A stretch of 64,000 bases of DNA from RYN-230 sp963834705. Its GTDB lineage: Bacteria; Actinomycetota; Actinomycetes; Streptosporangiales; Streptosporangiaceae. Within the stretch, counting starts at the first letter, position 1, and every line of letters starts with the position of its first letter. The notes beneath the pieces were generated by a model. It was given only the letters and a program-made list of their open reading frames with translations. It was not told the origin of the DNA and made no database searches. The stretch spans positions 1 to 64,000 of the forward strand of contig CAWICV010000013.1 of assembly GCA_963834705.1 (NCBI GenBank), read 5' to 3'. Both the position numbers and the translations under genes were made by a program. Shown piece after piece: positions 42,434 through 51,492 of this stretch.

Positions 42434-42469
42434 GCCGGGCGCAGTCCCCGCGCCGGGACTGCGCCCGGC
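42434..42469. terminator. Strong hairpin terminator after the MFS gene
   Basis: GCCGGGCGCAGTCCC and GGGACTGCGCCCGGC form a perfect 15-bp stem with a 6-base loop, 31 bases after the MFS stop. No T-tract. Some read-through to the next gene is possible. Confidence 0.8.
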
Positions 42470-42505
42470 CTCGAATAACCAGCCTGCTGAACGAGAGGAC
42501 AGGTA

Positions 42506-43132
42506 ATGCCGCGGTTCGGCACTAAGCAACTCGACATCAGGGACCAGAACGCCGCAGTTGAGCGGGTCCTGGGGGTTACCGAGAACCCTCGCCACCGGTA
42601 TCTGCTCCAGTCCTATCTCCGGCACCGGTACCTGGAATCGGCGGGACGCTACCAGGAGATCTTCGCGCCCGAGATGACCGTTGAGCATCCCTTCTACCGG
42701 TTCAGCCTGATCGGGCAGCCGAGGTTCACGCTGGACGGCCGCCCGCAGGTGGAGGCGGTTTACCAGCACTGGACACAGACGGATCAGTGCGTCTTCTACG
42801 TCGAGGACGAGACCGTGGCAGTCGGCGACCATCTGATCGTGGGCCGGGGCATCGGCTACCAGCAACGGCTGGGCGCCGAGCTCGCGGCGTCCGGCGTCGA
42901 GGCCGACGCCGGCGCGATGTACCTTGAGCGTTTCCAGATGGTCATGGTCTGGCCGTATGACGACCAGTGCCGCCTGATCGGCGAGGACCTGTGGGAATTC
43001 GACGACGCCGAGCGTGCTCTCATCAAGCTCGATCCCGCCGACGTGCTGACCGCCAAGCAGGCAGGCGAGCTGCTCGAACCGCTGATCAAGCCGCTGCCGC
43101 CCTTCGACCCCAGCTTCCTGCCGCATGAGTGA
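42506..43132 (+). CDS. NTF2/SnoaL-like protein
   Basis: 208 residues. The pattern NPRHRYLLQSYLRHRYLESA, then GRYQEIFAPEMTVEHPFYRF, then VYQHWTQTDQCVFYVEDETV and ERFQMVMVWPYDDQCRLIGE fits a cone-fold NTF2-like protein with an extra C-terminal tail. Such proteins are common beside dehydrogenases and AMP-ligases in actinomycete catabolic clusters, where they may be isomerases or hydratases. A ribosome site GAGAGGACAG precedes the ATG. It is followed by the alcohol dehydrogenase with a 9-base gap, so both form one operon. Confidence 0.75.
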   Translation: MPRFGTKQLDIRDQNAAVERVLGVTENPRHRYLLQSYLRHRYLESAGRYQEIFAPEMTVEHPFYRFSLIGQPRFTLDGRPQVEAVYQHWTQTDQCVFYVEDETVAVGDHLIVGRGIGYQQRLGAELAASGVEADAGAMYLERFQMVMVWPYDDQCRLIGEDLWEFDDAERALIKLDPADVLTAKQAGELLEPLIKPLPPFDPSFLPHE

Positions 43133-43141
43133 GGCCGTGCG

Positions 43142-44311
43142 GTGAAGGCGGTCACCTGCCAGCATTCCGAGCTGAAGCTCGTTGACCTGCCGGATCCGCA
43201 GCCGGGCCCCGGCCAGGTTGTCATCAACGTCCTTGGCTGCGGTATCTGCGGTTCCGACCTGCACGTCCGTCATCACGCCGACGCGGAGGCCGAGGTGCTG
43301 GCGGAAATCGGCTACCAGGGTTTCATGCGTTCCAGTCAGCAGGTGGTGCTTGGCCACGAGTTCGTCGGCGAGATCGCCGATTACGGCCCAGCGACCCGGA
43401 AGAAGATCCCGGCCGGCACCACCGTGGTGGCGGTGCCGCTCACCCGCCGCGGAGACGAGTTGCACGCGATCGGTCTCTGTGCGGCGGCGCCGGGCGGGTA
43501 TGCCGAACAGGTGGTGGTCGAGGAGTCGCTCATGTTCGCGCTCCCGAACGGCCTGTCATCCAACCTCGCCGTCCTCACCGAGCCGCTGGCCGTCGGCTGG
43601 CACGCGGTCCGCCGCGCGGAGGTCAAGAAGAATGACGTGGCCATCGTGATCGGCTGCGGGCCCGTCGGCTTGTCAGTCATCTGCATGCTCAAGGCCCGCG
43701 GCGTCCGCACGGTCGTGGCGAGTGATTTCTCCGCTGGCCGGCGGCAGCTCGCCAGTGCCTGCGGCGCGGATATCGTGCTAAACCCGGGCGAAGCATCGCC
43801 GTACGAGGCACCGGGAGACCGCGGCTTCCTGACGACTCTCCCGGCCGCCGTCGGGCTGGCAATCGGCACGATGGAGAAGCTCAGGCCCCTGCCGGTGCCA
43901 TGGCAGCATGTCTGGCGCCTCGGTGAGACGCTGGGCGGGAAGCCGAAGCACCCAGTGATCTTCGAGTGCGTCGGTGTTCCCGGCATCTTGGACGGCATCA
44001 TCGCAAGCGCGCCGCTGTTCTCGCGCGTGGTGGTGGCCGGGGTCTGCCTGGAACCAGACACCATCCGGCCGGTGCTGGCGATCAACAAGGAGATCGATCT
44101 GCGGTTCGTCGTCGGCTACACACCGCTGGAGTTCCGCGACACGCTTCATATGCTCGCCGAGGGCAAGGTGAACGCGGCGCCGATCGCCACCGGAACCGTT
44201 GGGCTGGCCGGCATCGAGGCCGCCTTCGATGCGTTGGCAGACCCCGGGAAGCACGCGAAAATCATCATCGACCCGGCGAGCCCGGCCACGGCGCCCGAAG
44301 CCGTACGCTGA
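43142..44311 (+). CDS. Zinc-dependent alcohol dehydrogenase
   Basis: 389 residues. Catalytic zinc residues are in VLGCGICGSDLHVRHHADAE and QVVLGHEFVGEIADYGPATR. The cofactor domain has VAIVIGCGPVGLSVICMLKA, then VVASDFSAGRRQLASACGAD. The usual four-Cys structural zinc loop is not seen. The start is GTG 43142. It acts with the NTF2-like gene just upstream (9-base gap), and probably oxidises an alcohol intermediate to the aldehyde or ketone. Related members are annotated as threonine/sorbitol-type dehydrogenases; the substrate is open. Confidence 0.88.
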   Translation: MKAVTCQHSELKLVDLPDPQPGPGQVVINVLGCGICGSDLHVRHHADAEAEVLAEIGYQGFMRSSQQVVLGHEFVGEIADYGPATRKKIPAGTTVVAVPLTRRGDELHAIGLCAAAPGGYAEQVVVEESLMFALPNGLSSNLAVLTEPLAVGWHAVRRAEVKKNDVAIVIGCGPVGLSVICMLKARGVRTVVASDFSAGRRQLASACGADIVLNPGEASPYEAPGDRGFLTTLPAAVGLAIGTMEKLRPLPVPWQHVWRLGETLGGKPKHPVIFECVGVPGILDGIIASAPLFSRVVVAGVCLEPDTIRPVLAINKEIDLRFVVGYTPLEFRDTLHMLAEGKVNAAPIATGTVGLAGIEAAFDALADPGKHAKIIIDPASPATAPEAVR

Positions 44312-44794
44312 GGCGGGCAGACGCTCCTGCCGACATCGCTCCGGGAACCGAAAGCCTAGGGCCGGGCCGTGCCAGGAGGGGCCTAATTCGTTTGGACGAC
44401 CTTGCCGGTGGCGTCTTGAGCAGGCTCCCGGTCTCGGTCAGCCGCCGCATTGCGATCGGCCACAAGGGCTTCCTGGAAACCATTCAGGTATACCGTGGGA
44501 TACGGATGCCTGAATGGATTTTGACAGGGCTTGAGAATGGGACGACATGGTCGCCCTTGTCGGCACGCGGACTCGGCAACGGATCCCCGAAGCGCTTCCT
44601 GCAGCCGAGCTGGCCTCACCGCTGCTGATCTGGCCGCGATCGAGCAGGCGGTACCGGTTGCAGCGGCCGCCGGTGAGCGTATCCCGGGCCCGGCGCGCGC
44701 GCGCCGACAGCGAACGCTGATCGCCGGCGCGGCTCATCAGGGTCTTGGCGTCCGCTCTCGCGGCTGTGGCCCGCCCCGGAGCGCCGACGCCCGG
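44312..44794. other. Gap with decayed gene pieces (possible aldo/keto reductase tail)
   Basis: No intact gene in 480 bases. At 44612-44705 (+) the reading GLTAADLAAIEQAVPVAAAA, followed by GERIPGP, closely resembles the C-terminus of aldo/keto reductases (LSAADLAELDAAVP..AGxRYP). Near 44390 on the minus strand DATGKVVQTN recalls the end of an acyl-CoA ligase, but is too short to judge. This is a graveyard between the alcohol dehydrogenase and the ligase gene. Confidence 0.4.
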
Positions 44795-46312
44795 TTACGG
44801 CTGTCTCAGATTCTTCTTCAAGATCTTGCCGGTGGCGCTCTTGGGGAGGCTGTCGCGGAACTCGATGCTGCGCGGGTACTTGTAGGCGGCTACCCGCTGC
44901 TTGACGTAATCCGTGAGCTCAGCCGCGGTGGCCGTTTGACCGGGTTTGATCGTGACGATGGCGTGCACTTCCTCACCCAGCTTTGCGTCTGGTACGCCGA
45001 CGACGGCGGCCTCGGCGACGGCGGGGTGAGCGTAAAGCACCTCCTCCACCTCCCGCGGGTAGACGTTGTAGCCGCCGCGGATGATCAGGTCCTTGATCCG
45101 GTCGACGATGAACAGGTACCCATCGAGGTCGAAATAGCCGAGGTCGCCGGTGTGGAACCAGCCGCCGGCGAAAGCCTGGGCGGTCGCCTCGGGGTTTGCG
45201 TGGTAGCCGGTCATCACGTTCGGGCCGCGGACCACGATCTCGCCGACATGATCGGGGCCGGGCGGCAGCGGGCGTCCCTGCTCGTCCCATATCTGCACAC
45301 GCACAGACCAGATCGGCTTGCCCACGCTGTAGACCTTGCGCTCGGCGGCGCTGACGTTGAACGTGGTGGTGGAGGAGGTCTCCGACAGCCCGTACCCCTC
45401 CAGGATCGCCACCCCGAACCGGTGCTCGAAGGCGTCGATGACCTCCGCCGGTATCGGCGCCCCACCGGACACAGCGACCCGCAGCGATGACAGGTCATAG
45501 CGGTCCAGGCCGGGAGCATTCAGCAGCGCGACGTACATGGTCGGCACGCCCTCGAAGATGGTCACCCGGTCCCGCTGGATCGTCGCCAGGACAGCCACCG
45601 GGTCGAATCGCGGGACCAGCGACATGGTGCCGCCCAGCAACACGCAGACGTTCATGATGGATGACAGGCCGAAGATGTGGAACAGCGGCAGCACCACGAT
45701 CACGACGTCGCTGTCATTGACCTCGAACAGCCGCCCGGACAGGTCAGCGTTCATGTACAAGGTGAAATGCGACAGCACGGCGCCTTTCGGGGCGCCGGTC
45801 GTCCCGGACGTGTAGATGATCACTGCCGGGTCAGCTGGGCTGACCGGGGTGAGCTGGGGGCTGGAAGGACCGCCGGCCAGCAGCCTCTCGAACGCCGCGG
45901 CCGATGGCACGCCGTCCGCGTCGCCGACGACATACAGCGTGCCCAGCCCGGCTGCCTCAGCGGCTTTCGCGGCCTCGCCCAGGGACCCGCCATGGGTGAT
46001 CAGTGTGCGGGCCCCTGAGTCGCTGAGCTGGAACTCGATTTCCCGTGCCTTCAGCAGTGGGTTCATCGGCACGACCACCCCGCCGGCCTTGAGGATGCCG
46101 AAGTAGGCGACGACGAACTCGGTGATGTTCGGCAACTGCAGCCCTACCCTGTCACCGGCCTGCAGGCCGGCCACCGACAGGCCGGCGGCGGCACGATCCG
46201 ACAGCGTGTCCAGCTCGCCGTAGGTGATAGTGGCCTCACCGAGGATTACCGCCGTCTTACCCGGAGCCCGGCGTGCTGATTCTGTGAGGATGACAGCCAG
46301 GTTGAAATCCAT
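44795..46312 (-). CDS. AMP-dependent acyl-CoA ligase (long-chain fatty acid/coumarate-CoA ligase type)
   Basis: 505 residues from ATG 46312. ANL-superfamily motifs: PAVIIYTSGTTGAPKGAVLS (P-loop A3), EGYGLSETSSTTTF (A5), TGDLGYFDLDGYLFIVDRIK (A7-A8) with GGYNVYPREVEEVLY, and the end PKSATGKILKKNLRQP with the catalytic Lys. It joins a carboxylic acid to CoA through an acyl-adenylate. Five upstream codons to 46327 are less likely. The gene lies in a catabolic region with a dehydrogenase, monooxygenase and aldehyde dehydrogenase, and would activate the resulting acid. Confidence 0.92.
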   Translation of the reverse strand: MDFNLAVILTESARRAPGKTAVILGEATITYGELDTLSDRAAAGLSVAGLQAGDRVGLQLPNITEFVVAYFGILKAGGVVVPMNPLLKAREIEFQLSDSGARTLITHGGSLGEAAKAAEAAGLGTLYVVGDADGVPSAAAFERLLAGGPSSPQLTPVSPADPAVIIYTSGTTGAPKGAVLSHFTLYMNADLSGRLFEVNDSDVVIVVLPLFHIFGLSSIMNVCVLLGGTMSLVPRFDPVAVLATIQRDRVTIFEGVPTMYVALLNAPGLDRYDLSSLRVAVSGGAPIPAEVIDAFEHRFGVAILEGYGLSETSSTTTFNVSAAERKVYSVGKPIWSVRVQIWDEQGRPLPPGPDHVGEIVVRGPNVMTGYHANPEATAQAFAGGWFHTGDLGYFDLDGYLFIVDRIKDLIIRGGYNVYPREVEEVLYAHPAVAEAAVVGVPDAKLGEEVHAIVTIKPGQTATAAELTDYVKQRVAAYKYPRSIEFRDSLPKSATGKILKKNLRQP

Positions 46313-46315
46313 GAT

Positions 46316-46610
46316 CGCTCCCAACAACTCGCCGCTGCATGGCCCGGAGGGGGCCCGCCGGGCCGCCCGCGAACGCGGTGTCGGCCCATCCGCGGACTGC
46401 GCCGGGGTTGGCAGCGTCTACGGCATGGGGCGGCGGCCGCGCCGCCGGCGGTGGCGATCTTCTTGACAACAGCTTCCGCACCGGCCCGGTTGATGTCGGC
46501 CGCGTGCACCGGGGCGCCCCGGGCGGCGAGTGCATGCGCGAGAGAGCGGCTGGTGCCGGAAGCTGCCCCGTGACGAGCGCCGCTTGTCCGGCCAGCCCTC
46601 GAGTGTCCAC
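46316..46610 (-). pseudogene. Short-chain dehydrogenase N-terminus with frameshifts
   Basis: Start MDTRGLAGQAALVTG fits an SDR opening. The frame shifts to GTSRSLAHALAARGAPVHAA, then DINRAGAEAVVKKIATAGGA, and shifts again to VDAANPGAVRGWADTAFAGG. Together they give the first ~95 residues of an SDR (Rossmann strand, Asp, dinucleotide turn) with no catalytic Ser-Tyr-Lys. It is directly upstream of the acyl-CoA ligase and may once have been the first gene of that operon. Confidence 0.65.
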
Positions 46611-46640
46611 GCGCGCGGCTCAATGCCCCGTTCTCCATGG

Positions 46641-48149
46641 TCAGCGTGCGGTCTGGACCGGCGCAGGCGCGCGACCGAACTCCAGGTTGTGCTGATCGAT
46701 GCGGCCGCGGTACAGCGCCGCGTCCTTGAAGTAATGCTGTCGCAGCCGCCAGGGTGCCCGGTCGCCCTGCAACGGCAGCGTGTGCCGGGACCGTTCGAAG
46801 TAGCCAGAGGTCATGTCGATGAACGGTGAGGTGCGCAGCCCAGCCGCCGGGGCCCGCGGAGTGACCGTCGCGTACCGCCGTTCGGCCATGAACCGCAGCA
46901 TGCGGGTGACGTAACAGGCGACCAGGTCAACCTTCAGCGTCCACGAGGCATTGGTGTACCCGATGGCGAACGCCATGTTAGGCACGCCGTCGAGCATCAT
47001 GCCCTTGTAGGCGACGCGGTCCGGCACCGTGACCGCATCGCCGTCGACCGTCATGGGGATTCCGCCGAGCGGGAGGAGGTTCAGGCCGGTCGCGGTGATG
47101 ATCACATCGGCCGCGAGTTCGCGGCCAGAGCGCAGCCGCAGCCCAGTGGAGGTGAACTCCTTGATGTGGCCGGTGATGACGTCCGCCTGGCCGGACTTGA
47201 TGGCGGCGAAGAAATCCCCGTCGGGCACCAGGCACATCCGCTGGTCCCATGGCTCGTAGCCGGGCGTGAAGTGGGTGCCGATGTCATAACCGCTGGGCAG
47301 CCGCCTGGCGGCGCCCTGCTGCAGCATCGCGCGGGCCCGGGCGGGGTGGTTGCGGCAGAAGCTGTAGATCGCCGTCGCGAGCCTCGCGTTCTTCCATCGC
47401 ACCGCCGCGTACGCGCGGCGCTCAGGCAGGATTTTGCGCAGCAGATCGGCGACGGGGTCGCGGCTGGGGATCGGCAGCACATACGACGGTGAGCGCTGCA
47501 CCATCGTCACGCTGGCCGCTGTGCCCGCGATGGCCGGCAGGATGGTCGCCGCGGTGGCGCCGCTTCCTATCAGGGCGACCCGCTTTCCGGTGAGGTCAAG
47601 GTCGTCCGGCCAGTGCTGCGGGTGCACGATCGCGCCGGTGTACTTCTCCTGCCCGGCCCATGGTGGCGTGTAGCCCTTGTCGTACCGGTAGTAGCCCGGG
47701 CACAGGTACAGGAACGCGCACGTGCGCTCGGTGCGGGTTCCGCTGCCGGTGTGCTCAACTGTCACTGTCCAGCGCGCGTCGGCGCTGGACCAGTTCGCGG
47801 CCACCACCTTGCTGTGGTAGCTGATCTTCTGGTCGATGCCGTAGGCCCCGGCCGTCTCGCGCAGGTAGCGCAGGATGTCGTCTCCGCGGGCAATCGCCTG
47901 CGCCCGGGTCCAGGGCCGGAACGGGTACCCGAGAGTGAACATGTCGGAGTCTGAGCGGACGCCGGGGAACCGGAACAAGTCCCACGTTCCGCCGCTGGCT
48001 CCGCGAGCTTCCAGGATCGCGTAAGAGATGCCGGGAGCACCGGTCTGCAGGCGGCAGGCGGCGCCGATTCCGGACAGCCCGGCACCGACGATGAGCACAT
48101 CGGTATGCCCCATCGCGATATCCGCGGGAAGAGTTGATGGTGTGCGCAT
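46641..48149 (-). CDS. Flavin-containing (Baeyer-Villiger-type) monooxygenase
   Basis: 502 residues from ATG 48149. FAD site DVLIVGAGLSGIGAACRLQ, then ASGGTWDLFRFPGVRSDSDM (the BVMO/FMO GGTW and RYPG..SD elements). The fingerprint is YTGAIVHPQHWPDDLDLTGK (FxGxxxHxxxWP), and the NADPH site is RVALIGSGATAATILPAIAG. The end (PLQGDRAPWRLRQHYFKDAA) is typical of actinomycete FMO-like BVMOs. It inserts oxygen into ketones or oxidises heteroatoms. Divergent from the aldehyde dehydrogenase gene (131-base gap), so both may share control. Confidence 0.92.
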   Translation of the reverse strand: MRTPSTLPADIAMGHTDVLIVGAGLSGIGAACRLQTGAPGISYAILEARGASGGTWDLFRFPGVRSDSDMFTLGYPFRPWTRAQAIARGDDILRYLRETAGAYGIDQKISYHSKVVAANWSSADARWTVTVEHTGSGTRTERTCAFLYLCPGYYRYDKGYTPPWAGQEKYTGAIVHPQHWPDDLDLTGKRVALIGSGATAATILPAIAGTAASVTMVQRSPSYVLPIPSRDPVADLLRKILPERRAYAAVRWKNARLATAIYSFCRNHPARARAMLQQGAARRLPSGYDIGTHFTPGYEPWDQRMCLVPDGDFFAAIKSGQADVITGHIKEFTSTGLRLRSGRELAADVIITATGLNLLPLGGIPMTVDGDAVTVPDRVAYKGMMLDGVPNMAFAIGYTNASWTLKVDLVACYVTRMLRFMAERRYATVTPRAPAAGLRTSPFIDMTSGYFERSRHTLPLQGDRAPWRLRQHYFKDAALYRGRIDQHNLEFGRAPAPVQTAR

Positions 48150-48279
48150 GGTGTTCCTGGTCACTTCCGGTGCCGTCAGGCCGTTGGCATCGAGGATGGC
48201 ATCAGCCGGAAAGCTGTGCAACACTTCCGGGAGATGTATCACCCGTAATGGCCGCTTCCGCGCAGACCAAGGAGATCCC

Positions 48280-49764
48280 ATGACTTCCCTTCTGCCGCCC
48301 GCGGTCACCCAGGCGGACGACGGCCCGGCCATTGACGAGCTGCATCGGCTGTATGCCGCGCAGCGCCAGGCCTTCCTGGCCGCCCCGTACCCAGCCGCAG
48401 CCGAACGCCGGGATCACCTGGAGGCCCTGGCCGCGACGGTGCTCGGTCACCGCGATGACATCCGGGCAGCGATGCGCGAAGACTTCGGTGCGCACCCGGA
48501 CCTGTTCGCCGATCTGGTGGAGGTACTCGGGGTCGCCGGCCGCGCGGCCTACGCAATAGAACGACTCGACTCGTGGATGGCCGATGACGAGCGGGCCGCC
48601 GACCCCGCGCTGTATGGGACCGCCCGCGCTGCCATGCGATACCAGCCCAAGGGCGTAGTGGGCAACATCGTCCCGTGGAACTTCCCGTTCGACCTGTCGC
48701 TCGGGCCGCTGGCCGAGATGCTCGCCGCAGGCAACCGCGTGATCATCAAGCCCTCGGATTACACCCCGGCCTGCGCAGACTTGCTTCGCCGGATGGTGTC
48801 GGGGGCGTTCCCGGAAGAGCGGGTCGCAGTGTCAGTCGGTGGCCTCGCGCTGGCCAGGGAGTTCGCCGCCCTGCGCTGGGATCACCTGCTGTACACCGGC
48901 AGCGCAGCGATCGGCCGTGAGATCGCCAAGGCCGCAGCGGCCAACCTGGTGCCGGTAACACTGGAACTCGGTGGTAAGTGCCCGGCCATCCTGACCCCCG
49001 GCAGCGTGGACGCCGGGAGTGTGCGCAGCATCATCGGTACCAAGCTGGTCAAGAACGGCCAGATGTGCATCTCGGTCAACTACGTCCTGGTGCCACGGGC
49101 GCAGCTGGAGGACTTCGTCTCGCACGCACAGCGGTACGTGGCCCAGGAACTGCCGGGGTACGGGCGCTCGGCTGACTGCACCGGCATCATCACCGAGCGG
49201 CACCTGGAGCGGATCACCGCAATGGCCGATGAGGCTCAGGCCAGCGGGGCGCGGATAGTCCCGCTGGGAGGTGAGGGCGACCGGCCGACCCGCCGGCTGC
49301 CGCTGCTGCTGGTCATCGACCCGCCGGAGCAGCTGCGCATCATGCGGGAAGAGGTGTTCGGCCCGATCCTGCCGGTTATACCTTATGAGGATCTTGGGGA
49401 GGCGCTGGGAAAGATCAATGCTGGTGAGCGCCCGCTGGCGCTCTATGTCTACAGCGCTGATCCTGCACTCAGCGAGGAGGTGCTGCGGCAGACGACATCG
49501 GGCGGGGCGTGTGTCAATGTCTGTGCCGTTCACGGTGCCCTGCCGTCGCTGGGATTCGGCGGGGTCGGGCAGAGCGGCAGCGGCCGGCATCACGGCATCG
49601 AGGGTTTCCGGGAATTCTCCAATCCCCGGGGGGTGGTAGTGCGGGGCTCGGGGGACCTGGCTGATGCGTTCCTGCCGCCGTACGGGCCGGCTGCCCAGGC
49701 TATCGCGGACAGCGTGTTCAAACGCGCTGCGGAAACCAAGCCCGTCCCTCCCGGCGGTGCCTGA
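48280..49764 (+). CDS. Aldehyde dehydrogenase (coniferyl-aldehyde-dehydrogenase-like)
   Basis: 494 residues from ATG 48280 (AAGGAG ribosome site). Typical residues: GVVGNIVPWNFPFDLSLGPL (Asn in PWNFP), KPSDYTPACADLL, the Glu in PVTLELGGKCPAI (about residue 230), the nucleophile Cys in KNGQMCISVNYVLVPR (about 262) and EEVFGPILPVIPYEDL. The C-terminus GFGGVGQSGSGRHHGIEGFR, followed by EFSN, is closest to the coniferyl aldehyde dehydrogenase group. The reading frame upstream of 48280 is not coding. Oxidises an aldehyde to the acid that the ligase could activate. Confidence 0.92.
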   Translation: MTSLLPPAVTQADDGPAIDELHRLYAAQRQAFLAAPYPAAAERRDHLEALAATVLGHRDDIRAAMREDFGAHPDLFADLVEVLGVAGRAAYAIERLDSWMADDERAADPALYGTARAAMRYQPKGVVGNIVPWNFPFDLSLGPLAEMLAAGNRVIIKPSDYTPACADLLRRMVSGAFPEERVAVSVGGLALAREFAALRWDHLLYTGSAAIGREIAKAAAANLVPVTLELGGKCPAILTPGSVDAGSVRSIIGTKLVKNGQMCISVNYVLVPRAQLEDFVSHAQRYVAQELPGYGRSADCTGIITERHLERITAMADEAQASGARIVPLGGEGDRPTRRLPLLLVIDPPEQLRIMREEVFGPILPVIPYEDLGEALGKINAGERPLALYVYSADPALSEEVLRQTTSGGACVNVCAVHGALPSLGFGGVGQSGSGRHHGIEGFREFSNPRGVVVRGSGDLADAFLPPYGPAAQAIADSVFKRAAETKPVPPGGA

Positions 49765-49781
49765 TCTGGGTACCCGGCATC

Positions 49782-50423
49782 ATGCCGCCCGATGCACTGA
49801 CGCGCCGCCCGCGTGCCCCAGCCAGCCCGGGAAGCATGCGCGCTGCCCGGGCCGTGGTACTTGCCGCCCGGTGGGTGCAGGACGGCAGGCGCCTCGACAT
49901 GCAGGGCCTCGCGGACGAACTCGGGATCTCACGGGTCACCCTGTTCCGTCGCGTGGGCAGCCGCGAGGAACTGCTCAGCAAAGCACTGTGGCTGCTCACC
50001 GAGCGCACCCTGGCAGCCGCCGCAGCCCGGTGGGAGGCCGAGCGGCCGGAGGGTGAGCTGCACACGCCCGGCACCGGCCGGCACATCAACGCGATCGTGG
50101 CCCAGTCACCAGGTCTGCGGCGGCTTCTTGACGACGAGCCGGCGCTGGCGCTGCGGGTGCTCACGGACCCGCGTGGCCGGGTGCAGACCGCGATCGTCGC
50201 CTTCGTCGAGGGCCTGCTGCGCCGCGACATCGCCGAGTTCGGCCTGGTGACCATGATCGAGCCGGGCGCCCTCGCCTATGCACTGGTCAGGCTGGGCGAG
50301 TCGTTCGTATATGCGGATGTGCTGGCTGCGCGCAAACCTGACGTCGCCACCGCCGACCGGCTGCAGCAGGCCCTGGTCGAGGGCATTCCGGTGATTTCCC
50401 CACCCGCCAGCCCGCGGCCGTAA
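49782..50423 (+). CDS. TetR-family regulator (QsdR-like)
   Basis: 213 residues. HTH: AARWVQDGRRLDMQGLADEL, then GISRVTLFRRVGSREELLSK. The ligand domain (IEPGALAYALVRLGESFVYA, then DVLAARKPDVATADRLQQAL) matches the QsdR-type TetR C-domain. It lies 17 bases downstream of the aldehyde dehydrogenase stop, so it is cotranscribed with that gene and may repress the divergent monooxygenase/dehydrogenase promoters. Confidence 0.88.
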   Translation: MPPDALTRRPRAPASPGSMRAARAVVLAARWVQDGRRLDMQGLADELGISRVTLFRRVGSREELLSKALWLLTERTLAAAAARWEAERPEGELHTPGTGRHINAIVAQSPGLRRLLDDEPALALRVLTDPRGRVQTAIVAFVEGLLRRDIAEFGLVTMIEPGALAYALVRLGESFVYADVLAARKPDVATADRLQQALVEGIPVISPPASPRP

Positions 50424-50581
50424 CCGCCCGGCGCGTGCCGCTCCGCCGCCCCCTGGCTCGCTACGCCCCGGCCCGGTCAGGCCCCGGCCCCTGCCGAGCT
50501 TGCCCAAGCTCGGCTCGCACCATGACCTCGTGCTCGGCCTGTGAGCGGCGGGTGGGCGTGGCCGCCAGCGGCCGCGCTTGT

Positions 50582-50596
50582 TGTTATCAAATATGT
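50582..50596 (+). promoter_or_regulatory. GntR-regulon candidate motif, site A
   Basis: TGTTATCAAATATGT, upstream of the NmrA-like gene. The same core recurs at 56473-56487, 57401-57417 and 59841-59858. It covers an in-frame ATG (50593), which argues that the true start of the gene is the later GTG at 50614. Confidence 0.6.
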
Positions 50597-50613
50597 CAGA
50601 TAGGCTGCGCGCC

Positions 50614-51492
50614 GTGATTCTGGTCACCGCCGCGTATGGCAACCAGGGGCGGCTGCTCGTCCCTAAGCTGCTCGCCGCGAACTTGCCGGTACGCGCATGC
50701 GTGCAGTCCGCGGAGTCGGCGCACCGGTTGCGGGCTCTCGGGGTAGCGGAGGTTGTTGCCGGCGACCTCAGCGAGCCGGCCGTGCTGGCCGAGGCGGTCA
50801 ACGGCGTCGAGAAGGTTTATCACGTTGGCCCCACTCTGCACCCTCGCGAGCGTGCCATGGGAATCGCGCTCATCGACGCGGCCCGGGCCATGGGCGTCGC
50901 CCACTTCGTGTTCAGCTCTGTGCTGCATGCGATCACCACCGACCTGGTTCAGCACGAGATCAAGCGGGACATCGAAGAGCACCTGCTGTCCTCCGGGCTG
51001 GAGTTCACCATTCTGCAGCCGTCGAACTACATGCTGCCGCTCAAGCTGAGGCCAGTGTTCGAACGGGGCGTGTTCGAGCTGTCCTGGTCGCTGCACCGCC
51101 GCCAGTCGCTGGTCGATCTGGGCGATGTCACCGACGTCGCGGCGATGGTGCTGTCCGACGCTGACCGTCATGCCGGGGCCACGTATGAACTTGCCGGGCC
51201 GGGACGGTACACAGCCTACGAGCTCGGCGACATCATCTCGGCTGTCCTGGGCCGGGCTGTCCGGGTACGCCAGATCGACGCCGACACCTACCTCAGGGCC
51301 TGGGTCGGCGATGCCGATCCGGCGCAGGTCAGCCATCAGCTCCGTGTCCTCCGGGCGATCACCTCGCGCTACAGCAGCCACGACTTCGTCGGCAACGCCA
51401 ACGTGCTCACCTGGCTGCTGCAGCGGCCGCCAACCGACTTTGAGACCTTCGTCCGCCGCCAGTACGACGCCTATCGCGAGTCCAGCCGGTGA
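50614..51492 (+). CDS. NmrA-like NAD(P)-binding protein
   Basis: About 292 residues. It opens VILVTAAYGNQGRLLVPKLL with the GxxGxxG-type dinucleotide site, then VRACVQSAESAHRLRALGV and VVAGDLSEPAVLAEAVNGVE. The atypical SDR (NmrA/HSCARG) layout lacks the YxxxK pair of classical enzymes. An in-frame ATG at 50593 lies inside the conserved regulatory motif, so GTG 50614 is preferred. The stop overlaps the next gene by 4 bases (GTGA). NmrA proteins can be redox sensors or reductases; unknown here. Confidence 0.85.
   Translation: MILVTAAYGNQGRLLVPKLLAANLPVRACVQSAESAHRLRALGVAEVVAGDLSEPAVLAEAVNGVEKVYHVGPTLHPRERAMGIALIDAARAMGVAHFVFSSVLHAITTDLVQHEIKRDIEEHLLSSGLEFTILQPSNYMLPLKLRPVFERGVFELSWSLHRRQSLVDLGDVTDVAAMVLSDADRHAGATYELAGPGRYTAYELGDIISAVLGRAVRVRQIDADTYLRAWVGDADPAQVSHQLRVLRAITSRYSSHDFVGNANVLTWLLQRPPTDFETFVRRQYDAYRESSR

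Noticed and set aside
44531..45490. A 319-residue plus-strand frame over the acyl-CoA ligase
   Set aside because: Antisense shadow of the ligase; only its first part (44612-44705) may be a reductase relic.
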